A stretch of DNA of 5,635 bases from Chitinophagaceae bacterium (GCA_003136915.1 PLEB01000069.1:1-5635), one strand, 5' to 3'. Positions 1 to 5,004 are shown, counted from the first letter of the stretch. The notes: a model not told the origin generated them from the sequence alone. A program made the numbers and translations.

Positions 1-51
1 CCTGATTGGGGACAGGCAAGAGCGGAGGAAGAGTTAGCTAAATGTCAGTGA
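1..51 (+). CDS. 3' end of an unidentified gene (partial)
   Basis: Frame 1 is open from the window edge to a TGA at 49-51. It would encode a 16-residue C-terminus, PDWGQARAEEELAKCQ. This is charged and helix-like, as many protein C-termini are, and it reads more like protein than the other two plus frames. Nothing in so short a tail identifies a family, so no function is given. The repeat at 64-142 starts 12 bases after the stop, and no recognisable promoter lies between this gene and the regulator at 155, so the two could be co-transcribed. It may also be a chance open frame. Confidence 0.4.
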   Translation, partial: PDWGQARAEEELAKCQ

Positions 52-63
52 TCTCTTAAGAAA

Positions 64-142
64 GTTGACGGTTGACGGTTGATGGTTGACGGCCTTTAGG
101 TGCGAATTCGTTCCTGAATTCCGTCAACTGTCAACCGTCAAC
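64..142. repeat. Heptamer-built inverted repeat (GTTGACG family)
   Basis: Bases 64-91 are four tandem heptamers: GTTGACG, GTTGACG, GTTGATG, GTTGACG. Bases 122-142 are three heptamers in the opposite sense: CGTCAAC, TGTCAAC, CGTCAAC. As a result 71-92 and 121-142 are reverse complements with 20 of 22 positions matching, around a 28-base spacer (93-120) that contains two GAATTC sites (104-109 and 116-121). The left arm carries one unpaired extra unit (64-70). The right arm ends 12 bases before the ATG at 155, so any transcript entering the regulator from upstream could fold a long hairpin just before its start. No T-run follows the right arm on the plus strand, so this is not a typical intrinsic terminator. 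Function unknown. Confidence 0.85.
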
Positions 143-154
143 AAAAAAATTAAA

Positions 155-463
155 ATGATTCCATTCAAAGATCTCGATCCCGTTCTTCATTCCCAATTGC
201 GGCTGGCCATCGTCTCCCTGCTCATGAATAGTGGAGATGCTGAATTTACTGTGATTAAAGAACGCACGAACGCTACTGCGGGGAACCTGAGCGTGCAGAT
301 CAATAAATTGCGGGAGGCAGGTTATATTGAAGTGTTGAAGGAATTTAAGGACAACTATCCGCGCACCTTGTGTAAGATCACAACTGAAGGGAAAAAAGCT
401 TTTCATAATTATGTGAAAAGTCTTCAATCATACCTTACAGTGAACGTAACAACGGACAAGTGA
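155..463 (+). CDS. Small winged-helix transcriptional regulator
   Basis: A 102-residue cytoplasmic protein that is almost entirely one winged helix-turn-helix domain. It resembles the stand-alone MarR/ArsR-like regulators common in Bacteroidota (Pfam HTH_34 type). Residues 5-25 (DLDPVLHSQLRLAIVSLLM) match the typical opening helix. Residues 41-58 (TAGNLSVQINKLREAGYI) form the turn and recognition helix. Residues 59-83, with NYPRTLCKITTEGKKAF, form the wing and following helix. The frame is open upstream to a TTG at 86, but that extension is translated from the repeat at 64-142. ATG 155 sits behind an A-rich leader typical of the phylum and gives the usual family length. No metal- or ligand-binding residues are evident. 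Such regulators often control an adjacent gene, but the target here cannot be read. Expression may depend on the hairpin just upstream. Confidence 0.88.
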   Translation: MIPFKDLDPVLHSQLRLAIVSLLMNSGDAEFTVIKERTNATAGNLSVQINKLREAGYIEVLKEFKDNYPRTLCKITTEGKKAFHNYVKSLQSYLTVNVTTDK

Positions 464-502
464 ATGGAGAATTGCCAATGATTCATGAATGATCCGTCAA
501 TC

Positions 503-537
503 AAAAAGGCCCTAAGCATTAAAAATGCAAGGGCCTT
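503..537 (-). terminator. Intrinsic terminator of the T9SS-sorted protein gene
   Basis: AAGGCCCT (506-513) pairs perfectly with AGGGCCTT (530-537). Inside it, GCATT (516-520) pairs with AATGC (524-528) around a 3-base A loop, with a small bulge between the two helices. On the minus strand the GC-rich stem runs into a T5 tract (507-503), the order expected for termination of the gene that stops at 568. On the plus strand the stem is followed only by GAAAT, so it would end transcripts of the regulator at 155-463 less efficiently. Confidence 0.75.
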
Positions 538-543
538 GAAATA

Positions 544-565
544 TCCGGTAAAAGCGGTTACCGGA
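544..565 (-). other. Second hairpin in the 3' UTR of the T9SS-sorted protein gene
   Basis: TCCGGTAA (544-551) and TTACCGGA (558-565) form a perfect 8-bp stem with a 6-base loop. It begins two bases after the TAG stop of the minus-strand gene and precedes the terminator hairpin, so the transcript would end in two consecutive stem-loops. No T-run follows, so it is more likely an RNA-stabilising or 3'-end processing structure than a terminator. Confidence 0.5.
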
Positions 566-567
566 AA

Positions 568-1266
568 CTATCCTTTCAGAAGTTTCATGACAAGTCTTTC
601 CCGGCTGTTCACGGTTACCTCGAGGGTATACATACCTTTCGGCAAGTCATGTGTTTCATTCAAAGTATAAGTACTGGAGCCATAGCCCGCATGCTGTCCT
701 TCAGTTAATAAAATATTTCCAGCTTCGTCAAGCACCTTCATTATGACAAAAGATTTTTCATTCAATTGCACATTTACCATAATGTCATTCGCCAGCGGAT
801 CCGGCGTAACACTCAGGGAAGCCAGTGATTTGGTATTATACATTCTTGCAATCAGTGTCTTGGAATAAGTGAAGCTCCCGTTGGCTTCGAATTGTTTCAA
901 ACGGTAATAAAAATCGTTATGTCTTGCCGTAATCGCTTTAAAGTGATCCCGGAAAACATACTGGCCTTCTGCTGAAAGTTCGCCTGCCTTCACATCTCCG
1001 AGCTTTTCAAAGATTTGTCCGTCCAGACTTCTTTCAATCTCGAAATAACTGAAGTTGCCTGCAACGGCATTCCAGTTCAGTTCAAAATAATTTCTGCCAT
1101 ACTCGGCATTGAAAACAGCAAGCGTCCCGTGAAGGATGATGCTGTTTGAGTTGTCTCCCGGATTGCCGAAAGAAGTATTTTTAATAAAAGATGGATTGGC
1201 ACTAGCTAATAAACCTGCCGGTATTGCCAGTAACAGCAGCAACGCGAACCTGATGATCCTTTTCAT
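568..1266 (-). CDS. Secreted protein with Fn3-like domain and T9SS type A sorting domain
   Basis: A 232-residue exported protein. Residues 1-23 are a clear Sec signal peptide: MKRIIR, then a hydrophobic core, then ASA before NPS as the likely cleavage site. Residues about 46-141 resemble the fibronectin III-like module common in Bacteroidota surface proteins, with FELNWNAVAGNFSYFEIERS (61-80), DGQIFEKLGDV and FYYRLKQFEANGSFTYSK (119-136). Residues about 148-232 look like a T9SS type A C-terminal sorting domain, ending LPKGMYTLEV (208-217) and RLVMKLLKG (224-232). The protein would be carried by Sec to the periplasm, then across the outer membrane by the type IX system, with the sorting domain normally removed. 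No catalytic domain is visible. ATG 1266 is the only start that gives a complete signal peptide. A promoter candidate lies at 1437-1467, implying a leader of about 165 bases. Confidence 0.85.
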   Translation of the reverse strand: MKRIIRFALLLLLAIPAGLLASANPSFIKNTSFGNPGDNSNSIILHGTLAVFNAEYGRNYFELNWNAVAGNFSYFEIERSLDGQIFEKLGDVKAGELSAEGQYVFRDHFKAITARHNDFYYRLKQFEANGSFTYSKTLIARMYNTKSLASLSVTPDPLANDIMVNVQLNEKSFVIMKVLDEAGNILLTEGQHAGYGSSTYTLNETHDLPKGMYTLEVTVNSRERLVMKLLKG

Positions 1267-1281
1267 TTTGTAGGTTTCAGA

Positions 1282-1369
1282 ATGTGAACAATGTAATAAT
1301 GCCTAGCTGTAAAGGGGAACAGCGGTCATTCAAAGAAAGGATCAGATGAATCTGCGAAATTGTTCACAT
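1282..1369. promoter_or_regulatory. Perfect 11-bp dyad in the leader of the T9SS-sorted protein gene
   Basis: ATGTGAACAAT (1282-1292) is the exact reverse complement of ATTGTTCACAT (1359-1369), with 66 bases between. Both arms lie between the promoter candidate at 1437 and the ATG at 1266. In RNA they could form a long-range stem enclosing the intervening leader, with one arm about 15 bases from the start codon. In DNA they could be paired operator sites. Which of these applies, if either, is not shown by the sequence. Confidence 0.45.
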
Positions 1370-1436
1370 AGCTATTGGAGAAATCCTGAAAAGATTTGTT
1401 CGGGGGGTGTCGATCAAGTATAGGGGTGGGGTAATT

Positions 1437-1467
1437 CAAAGATAGTCTGCTGTTTTGGAATTTGCAA
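1437..1467 (-). promoter_or_regulatory. Bacteroidota-type promoter for the T9SS-sorted protein gene
   Basis: On the minus strand TATCTTTG (1444-1437) matches the Bacteroidota -7 consensus TAnnTTTG exactly. TTGC (1467-1464) sits upstream with a 19-base spacer, the distance expected for the -33 element. Transcription would begin near 1431-1434. The octamer repeat arm at 1478-1518 lies immediately upstream of the promoter. Confidence 0.55.
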
Positions 1468-1477
1468 GAAAGGAGGG

Positions 1478-1642
1478 GAAAATGTGCTAATGTGCTGATG
1501 TGTTAATGTGAAAATGGGAAGGCAAACCATGGAATGAGGGGTTGCTTAATTTTAAATGGAATTGGCTATTAATCAGGGAGTTAATATAAAGCTTTAACAT
1601 TCAAACCCACCCATTTTCACATTAGCACATTAGCACATTTTC
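1478..1642. repeat. Octamer-built inverted repeat touching the pdxA stop codon
   Basis: The left arm (1478-1518, 41 bases) and right arm (1610-1642, 33 bases) are built from 8-base units of the AATGTGCT type. The right arm is the exact reverse complement of the left arm once a single octamer, GATGTGTT (1497-1504), is removed from the left. All other positions match. The spacer is 91 bases (1519-1609). The right arm overlaps the first two bases of the pdxA TGA (1643-1641 on the minus strand), so the repeat begins in the stop codon itself. A one-unit length difference with otherwise perfect identity points to recent slippage or ongoing correction between arms. Any hairpin could act as a terminator or 3' stabiliser for pdxA, but no T-run follows it. 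Confidence 0.9.
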
Positions 1643-2756
1643 AAATTACTATCCCCCGTTCTTCCCCTCCGGATTCGTCAATTTTCTCATCCTCAGCGCC
1701 GGCAAGAACAACAGATCCCATTTTCTTTAGCGGATTCTTATGGTTTTCACTGAACTCACGTCTTTTTTCCAGGATATCCAGGCAACCGAAAACTGCGGTC
1801 ATGAAAGAAGTAGGGTCGGCTTTGTTTTTACCGGCGATATCGAAAGCAGTTCCATGGTCGGGGGAAGTACGGACTGCCGGGAGTCCGGCCGTATAGTTCA
1901 GACCTTCTCCGAACGAAAGTGATTTGAACGGAATAAGGCCCTGGTCATGGTACATTGCCAGCACGGCGTCGAATTTCTGTTGCTGGTTATGCGCAAAAAA
2001 AGCATCGGCGCTATAAGGCCCAAAAACCAGCATATTGTGTTTTGCATCCTTGATGGCTGGTTTAATGATGTCTTCCTCTTCTCTTCCAATCAATCCTTCA
2101 TCGCCGGCATGCGGATTGAGCCCCAGCACCGCAATTTGTGGCTTATCAATTCCAAAATCCTTAATCAGGGAATCTTTCATAATATTTAATTTGGAAAGAA
2201 TAGCCTCGCGGGTAATGTGTTTTGCAATTGCACTTACAGGAACATGTTCGGTTACCAGGCCGACTTTGAAATTTTCCGAGCTCATCAGCATCAGCACATC
2301 CTTCATTCCAAAAGCCTGCATCAGGTAAGGGGTATGGCCTGTAAAGGAAAATTCACTGCTTTGGATATTTTTTTTATGGATCGGCGCAGTGACCAGGCCC
2401 TGAATCTTCTTATCTTTTAGTGCATCCACGGCACTTGTCAGGGATATTACGGCATATTTGCCGCCAGTCTCGTTAAGCTGACCCGGCGTAATGCTCACTT
2501 CTTCTTCCCAGCAATTGAAAATGTTCACTTGTTTATGATATACGCGGGAAAGGTCCTTTACGTTCTGGTAATTGAAGCTGGATTCCGGAATGGACTTACG
2601 ATAAAAATTTATGAGCTTGTTGGATGCAAACAGCACGGGGGTGCAGAGTTCCAGCAAACGATTGTCTGAAAAAGTTTTTATGACGAGTTCGGCCCCTATG
2701 CCATTAATATCACCAATAGAAATGCCAATGACGGGTCTTTGTTGCGGAATACTCAT
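1641..2756 (-). CDS. pdxA: 4-hydroxythreonine-4-phosphate dehydrogenase PdxA
   Basis: PdxA is the NAD-dependent, metal-requiring enzyme that oxidises 4-phosphohydroxy-L-threonine. The product loses CO2 to give 3-amino-1-hydroxyacetone phosphate, which PdxJ condenses with deoxyxylulose phosphate to make pyridoxine phosphate (PLP pathway, cytoplasm). The 371-residue sequence has all expected signatures: GISIGDINGIGAEL near the N-terminus (11-24), LVTAPIHK (121-128), and the three metal-ligand histidines H141 (FTGHTPYL), H171 (TEHVPVSAI) and H270 (MYHDQGLIPFK). It also has LNPHAGDEGLIGREEEDI (213-230) and TSPDHGTAFDIAGK (297-310). The length is slightly above the approximately 330 of the enterobacterial enzyme because of an acidic C-terminal tail (about 350-371). 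ATG 2756 is chosen because the frame's earlier ATG at 2831 would add 25 residues unlike the family and overlap the rsmA promoter. It is divergent from rsmA. Confidence 0.95.
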   Translation of the reverse strand: MSIPQQRPVIGISIGDINGIGAELVIKTFSDNRLLELCTPVLFASNKLINFYRKSIPESSFNYQNVKDLSRVYHKQVNIFNCWEEEVSITPGQLNETGGKYAVISLTSAVDALKDKKIQGLVTAPIHKKNIQSSEFSFTGHTPYLMQAFGMKDVLMLMSSENFKVGLVTEHVPVSAIAKHITREAILSKLNIMKDSLIKDFGIDKPQIAVLGLNPHAGDEGLIGREEEDIIKPAIKDAKHNMLVFGPYSADAFFAHNQQQKFDAVLAMYHDQGLIPFKSLSFGEGLNYTAGLPAVRTSPDHGTAFDIAGKNKADPTSFMTAVFGCLDILEKRREFSENHKNPLKKMGSVVLAGAEDEKIDESGGEERGIVI

Positions 2757-2809
2757 TATCTCATTTTTTCGAGGATTAAAAATACGATTATTAGGCTGAC
2801 CGGATCGTT

Positions 2810-2817
2810 TATTTTTG
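2810..2817 (+). promoter_or_regulatory. -7 promoter element for rsmA
   Basis: TATTTTTG matches TAnnTTTG exactly. The -33 region is weak: TTA at 2788-2790, 19 bases upstream, in place of TTG. Transcription should start at about 2820-2824. That places ATG 2823 at or just beside the transcript's 5' end and leaves a leader of about 20 bases for ATG 2844, which supports 2844 as the rsmA start. The only partial match facing pdxA is TATTTTTA on the minus strand (2784-2777), one base off, so the two divergent promoters would be closely packed. Confidence 0.5.
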
Positions 2818-2843
2818 CAATCATGACCCATCCGCCAACTTCC

Positions 2844-3593
2844 ATGAACCTGAAGAAATCACTTGGACAACATTTCTTAAAAGATGAACGGGTTTGCCAT
2901 CGCATCGTGGATGCATTGCTTGAATTTCCCGTTAAGCAATTATTGGAAATCGGTCCCGGCGCAGGGGCGCTCACCAAGTACCTTCTTGAAATCAAGAATA
3001 TTCATTTCAGAGCCGTCGAGATAGATCATGAGATTGCAATGTATCTAAAAAACACTTATCCTGTTTTGGCCGATCGCCTGATCGAAACAGATTTCCTAAA
3101 AATGGAGATGCCTTTTGACGGTTGGTTTACGGTTATCGGCAATTTCCCTTACAATATTTCGACACAGATTCTTTTTAAGATTTTAGACTGGAGAGAAAAT
3201 GTGGAGCATGTAATTGGAATGTTCCAGAAGGAAGTTGCACAGCGTATTGCAGCACACGAAGGAAATAAAACCTATGGAGTGATCAGTGTTCTGATACAGG
3301 CATTCTACCGGGTGGAATATTTATTTGATGTGGATGCGCACGCTTTTACTCCGGCCCCTAAAGTGAAAAGCGGGGTTATCCGGTTAACGCCCTTACCCGA
3401 TCCGCTTCCTGCAAAAACGGAGAAAATGTTTTTCTTATTGGTGAAAACTGCATTCAATCAAAGGCGAAAAATGTTGCGCAACGCCGTGAAAGGATTATTT
3501 AGCGAAGAAGTATTGAAGGAAGCAATATTTGGGCGCCGTGCAGAACAATTGAGTGTACGTGAATTTGCGGATCTTACCTGGAAAATGCATTGA
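2844..3593 (+). CDS. rsmA: 16S rRNA (adenine-N6,N6)-dimethyltransferase RsmA/KsgA
   Basis: RsmA uses S-adenosylmethionine to dimethylate two adjacent adenines in the 3'-terminal hairpin of 16S rRNA (A1518/A1519 in E. coli numbering), a late quality-control step in 30S assembly. Loss of this activity is the classic cause of kasugamycin resistance. The 249-residue sequence carries KKSLGQHFLKDERV (4-17), SAM-binding motif I LLEIGPGAGALTKYLL (33-48), the acidic EID (59-61) after the second strand, and the catalytic motif GNFPYNIST (99-107; NFPY in place of NLPY). It also has FTPAPKVKSGVIRLTP (168-183) and FNQRRKMLRN (204-213). An in-frame ATG at 2823 would add seven residues (MTHPPTS), but the predicted promoter and the usual short lead before KKSLGQHF favour 2844. 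In enterobacteria ksgA follows pdxA in one operon; here the two are adjacent but divergent. Confidence 0.95.
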   Translation: MNLKKSLGQHFLKDERVCHRIVDALLEFPVKQLLEIGPGAGALTKYLLEIKNIHFRAVEIDHEIAMYLKNTYPVLADRLIETDFLKMEMPFDGWFTVIGNFPYNISTQILFKILDWRENVEHVIGMFQKEVAQRIAAHEGNKTYGVISVLIQAFYRVEYLFDVDAHAFTPAPKVKSGVIRLTPLPDPLPAKTEKMFFLLVKTAFNQRRKMLRNAVKGLFSEEVLKEAIFGRRAEQLSVREFADLTWKMH

Positions 3594-3594
3594 A

Positions 3595-3713
3595 GGCGAA
3601 AGGCGTAACGCTGAACGGTAACGAATAAGGCAGAATCCACCTTAAATTTGGCCTTGAAATGGATTAAGTTAATTCAATGCCCGACTATTCGTATTTCGCG
3701 TTTCGTGTTCAGC
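3595..3713. repeat. Degenerate heptamer-built inverted repeat after rsmA
   Basis: The left part starts two bases after the rsmA stop codon and runs in approximate 7-base steps: CGAAAGG (3597), CGTAACG, CTGAACG, GTAACGA. The right part is four opposite-sense heptamers (3685-3712): CTATTCG, TATTTCG, CGTTTCG, TGTTCAG. Two blocks pair exactly across the spacer: GCTGAAC (3610-3616) with 3707-3713, and ACGAATA (3621-3627) with 3686-3692. Between these blocks the arms differ in length, 4 against 14 bases. The spacer contains the promoter candidate for the downstream dehydrogenase. It reads as an older, decayed member of the same structural class as the repeats at 64-142 and 1478-1642. Confidence 0.6.
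3643..3650 (+). promoter_or_regulatory. -7 promoter element for the 2-hydroxyacid dehydrogenase
   Basis: TAAATTTG matches TAnnTTTG exactly and lies 86 bases before ATG 3737. No TTG is present at the expected -33 distance, so the promoter is incomplete by eye. It falls in the spacer of the repeat at 3595-3713; the leader would include the whole right arm of that repeat. Confidence 0.35.
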
Positions 3714-3736
3714 ATAAAAAATAAAAAATCACGGGG

Positions 3737-4660
3737 ATGAAAAAAGTACTGATCACCGCAAAAGTGCATGACTACCTGATAGAAAGATTATCCGCCAGTG
3801 GATTTGAAATTGTGCATCATCCTCAATTGACTTATGAAGAATTGGAGTCTGCAATTAAGGACGTGGAAGGGTTGATTGTAACGACCAGGTTAAAGGTGGA
3901 CAAAAATATATTGGAACATGCAGGCTCATTGAAATGGATAGGAAGGCTGGGAAGTGGAATGGAACTCATTGATGTTTCATTTGCAGAAACAAAGGGCATT
4001 CTGTGTGTGAGCAGCCCGGAAGGCAATCGCAATGCCGTTGGGGAGCACATACTTGGCATGCTGCTTTCCTTAATGAATAAAATGCCAAAGGCATTCAGGG
4101 AGGTCCATGAGGAAAAATGGATCCGGGAAGCCAACCGGGGCACGGAGCTGAGTGGAAAGACTGTAGGCATCATCGGCTTTGGTAACACGGGATCGGCATT
4201 TGCAAAGCTGCTTTCCTCTTTTGATGTTACCATTTTGGCCTATGATAAGTACAAGTTTGGATTTGCACGAGGAAATATCAGGGAAGCAAACATGGATCAG
4301 CTTGGCCGCTATGCCGATGTGATTAGTCTGCATATCCCTTTGACCCAGGAAACCTATCACCTGGCAAATGATTCTTTTTTCGCTTCTTTGAGAAGAAGCC
4401 CTTATTTTATCAATACCAGTCGTGGCATGATTCAGGAGGAGGCAGCTATTATCAGGGCTCTGGAAAGAAACCAAATCGCTGGCGCTGCGTTGGATGTGCT
4501 TGAAAACGAGCAGCTGGATCATTATACGCCCGCTGAGAAGGATCAATTGAACCGATTGCTCTCATTCGACAATGTATTGATCACACCACATATTGCCGGA
4601 TACAGTGAGGAGGCTTTTTACAAGATGGCCAAGGTAGTGCTTGATAAACTGAATATTTAA
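3737..4660 (+). CDS. NAD-dependent D-2-hydroxyacid dehydrogenase (phosphoglycerate dehydrogenase-like)
   Basis: A 307-residue cytoplasmic oxidoreductase of the D-isomer-specific 2-hydroxyacid dehydrogenase family. The substrate-binding domain is formed by the two ends (about 1-100 and 280-307) and the Rossmann domain by the middle. Visible features are [18 protein letters not shown] (93-110), nucleotide-binding GIIGFGNTG (144-152) with an acidic D170 after the second strand (favours NAD over NADP), and the catalytic triad R229 (NTSRG), E258 (DVLENE) and H285 (TPHIAG). It lacks a C-terminal ACT regulatory domain, unlike long SerA proteins. The overall pattern matches enzymes in Bacteroidota usually named phosphoglycerate or 2-hydroxyacid dehydrogenase. 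Because pdxA is nearby, an erythronate-4-phosphate (PdxB-like) role is also conceivable, but the substrate cannot be read from sequence. ATG 3737 starts directly with the first beta strand (KKVLITAKV). Confidence 0.88.
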   Translation: MKKVLITAKVHDYLIERLSASGFEIVHHPQLTYEELESAIKDVEGLIVTTRLKVDKNILEHAGSLKWIGRLGSGMELIDVSFAETKGILCVSSPEGNRNAVGEHILGMLLSLMNKMPKAFREVHEEKWIREANRGTELSGKTVGIIGFGNTGSAFAKLLSSFDVTILAYDKYKFGFARGNIREANMDQLGRYADVISLHIPLTQETYHLANDSFFASLRRSPYFINTSRGMIQEEAAIIRALERNQIAGAALDVLENEQLDHYTPAEKDQLNRLLSFDNVLITPHIAGYSEEAFYKMAKVVLDKLNI

Positions 4661-4876
4661 ACACTGATCATGATATCCCTGCTGCGATTTGAAAAAGGAT
4701 AAGCCGAACAGGATTCCATCGTCCAAAAATGCATTGATTAAGCCCAGGATTTCAGGTTTCAACCCGTTGAATTCCAGCGTTTGAATCCGTTGGCATAGCA
4801 AAGGCTGAAAATTGAAGGGATTCTTATTGGATTGTAAATCAATGATTTCTGAAATTGATATGTAAAAAGTTCCATT
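4661..4876 (-). other. Unexplained minus-strand open frame, possible gene remnant
   Basis: After an in-frame stop at 4879-4877 the minus strand stays open through this intergenic stretch and on into the antisense of the dehydrogenase, to 4562 (about 105 codons, 72 of them intergenic). The intergenic part reads like protein, for example NGTFYISISEIIDLQSNKN, then LKPEILGLINAFLDDGILFG. It has no ATG; the first usual alternative start is TTG 4801. An ATG at 4875-4873 lies in a neighbouring frame, so a single frameshift could have separated start and body. I do not recognise the family. It could be a decayed gene convergent with the dehydrogenase or a chance open frame. Confidence 0.2.
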
Positions 4877-4921
4877 TTAAAATGAAGAAATTCTATTGAG
4901 CGAAGCCCATCCGGAAACAAT

Positions 4922-4954
4922 CATTTGCAAATGGAATCCTTATCTTTGTACAAA
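4922..4954. promoter_or_regulatory. Two palindromes around the greA promoter, candidate operators
   Basis: CATTTGCAAATG (4922-4933) is a perfect 12-bp palindrome just upstream of the -7 element. TTTGTACAAA (4945-4954) is a perfect 10-bp palindrome that starts inside the -7 element and runs over the expected transcription start. Both are built from the half-site TTTG/CAAA. A repressor bound to them would cover the polymerase site. No regulator is identified; part of the similarity could simply follow from the TTTG of the promoter. Confidence 0.4.
4941..4948 (+). promoter_or_regulatory. -7 promoter element for greA
   Basis: TATCTTTG matches TAnnTTTG exactly and is identical to the element upstream of the T9SS-sorted protein gene. 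Transcription should start near 4952-4955, giving a leader of about 60 bases. A -33 TTG at the usual 17-23 base distance is not seen; the nearest TTTG (4924-4927) is 13 bases away. That may mean the promoter needs an activator or that the upstream palindrome replaces the element. Confidence 0.55.
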
Positions 4955-4988
4955 TGCAACGCTTCCCAAAAGGCGTTGTATTTTTTTT
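4955..4988 (+). terminator. Terminator-like hairpin with U8 in the greA leader
   Basis: TGCAACGCTT (4955-4964) pairs with AAGGCGTTGTA's last ten bases (4971-4980), using six Watson-Crick pairs in the core CAACGC/GCGTTG (4957-4962 with 4973-4978), flanked by A-U pairs and two G-U wobbles, around the loop CCCAAA (4965-4970). Eight T residues follow directly (4981-4988), then C and more T. This is the form of an intrinsic terminator on the plus strand, yet it lies downstream of the greA promoter and 27 bases before the ATG. It may attenuate greA, release a short leader RNA of roughly 35 bases, or serve as a 5'-end stabilising stem. Confidence 0.6.
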
Positions 4989-5004
4989 CTTTTATCTAAA
5001 CAAT

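Larger units (their letters stand above)
1267..1640. other. Intergenic region between pdxA and the T9SS-sorted protein gene
   Basis: No gene is supported in these 374 bases. Reading toward the minus-strand gene, they hold an octamer-built inverted repeat (1478-1642), a promoter candidate (1437-1467), a C-rich stretch on the transcribed strand (plus-strand G runs at 1402-1407, 1423-1426 and 1428-1431), and an 11-bp dyad in the leader (1282-1369). The 91 bases between the repeat arms (1519-1609) are AT-rich and show only a short TAAAGCTTTA palindrome (1587-1596). No conventional terminator for pdxA was found, so the repeat hairpin may do that job or some transcription may continue into the secreted protein gene. 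Confidence 0.6.

Noticed and set aside
64..142. CRISPR array reading of the GTTGACG repeat
   Set aside because: Units are only 7 bases, contiguous without spacers, and mirrored; no cas gene is near. The same holds for the other arrays.
86..154. TTG start at 86 for the winged-helix regulator
   Set aside because: The added 23 residues come from the inverted repeat, and the domain begins normally at ATG 155.
485..670. Plus-strand open frame of 61 codons
   Set aside because: It runs through the terminator hairpins and the antisense of the secreted protein's sorting domain, with no protein-like pattern.
1402..1431. G-quadruplex from the G runs upstream of the T9SS-sorted protein gene
   Set aside because: Only three separate runs are present and one loop is 15 bases, which falls short of a standard four-run motif. 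It is recorded only as a base-composition feature.
2757..2831. N-terminal extension of pdxA to ATG 2831 and of rsmA to ATG 2739
   Set aside because: Both extensions translate the shared promoter region, add residues unlike either family, and would make the two divergent genes overlap. The internal ATGs at 2756 and 2844 give family-typical starts.
4070..4546. 158-codon minus-strand open frame inside the dehydrogenase gene
   Set aside because: It lies wholly antisense to a clearly coding gene with an intact catalytic triad. Its translation is rich in Ser, Cys and Ile with no recognisable domain, as expected of a shadow frame.
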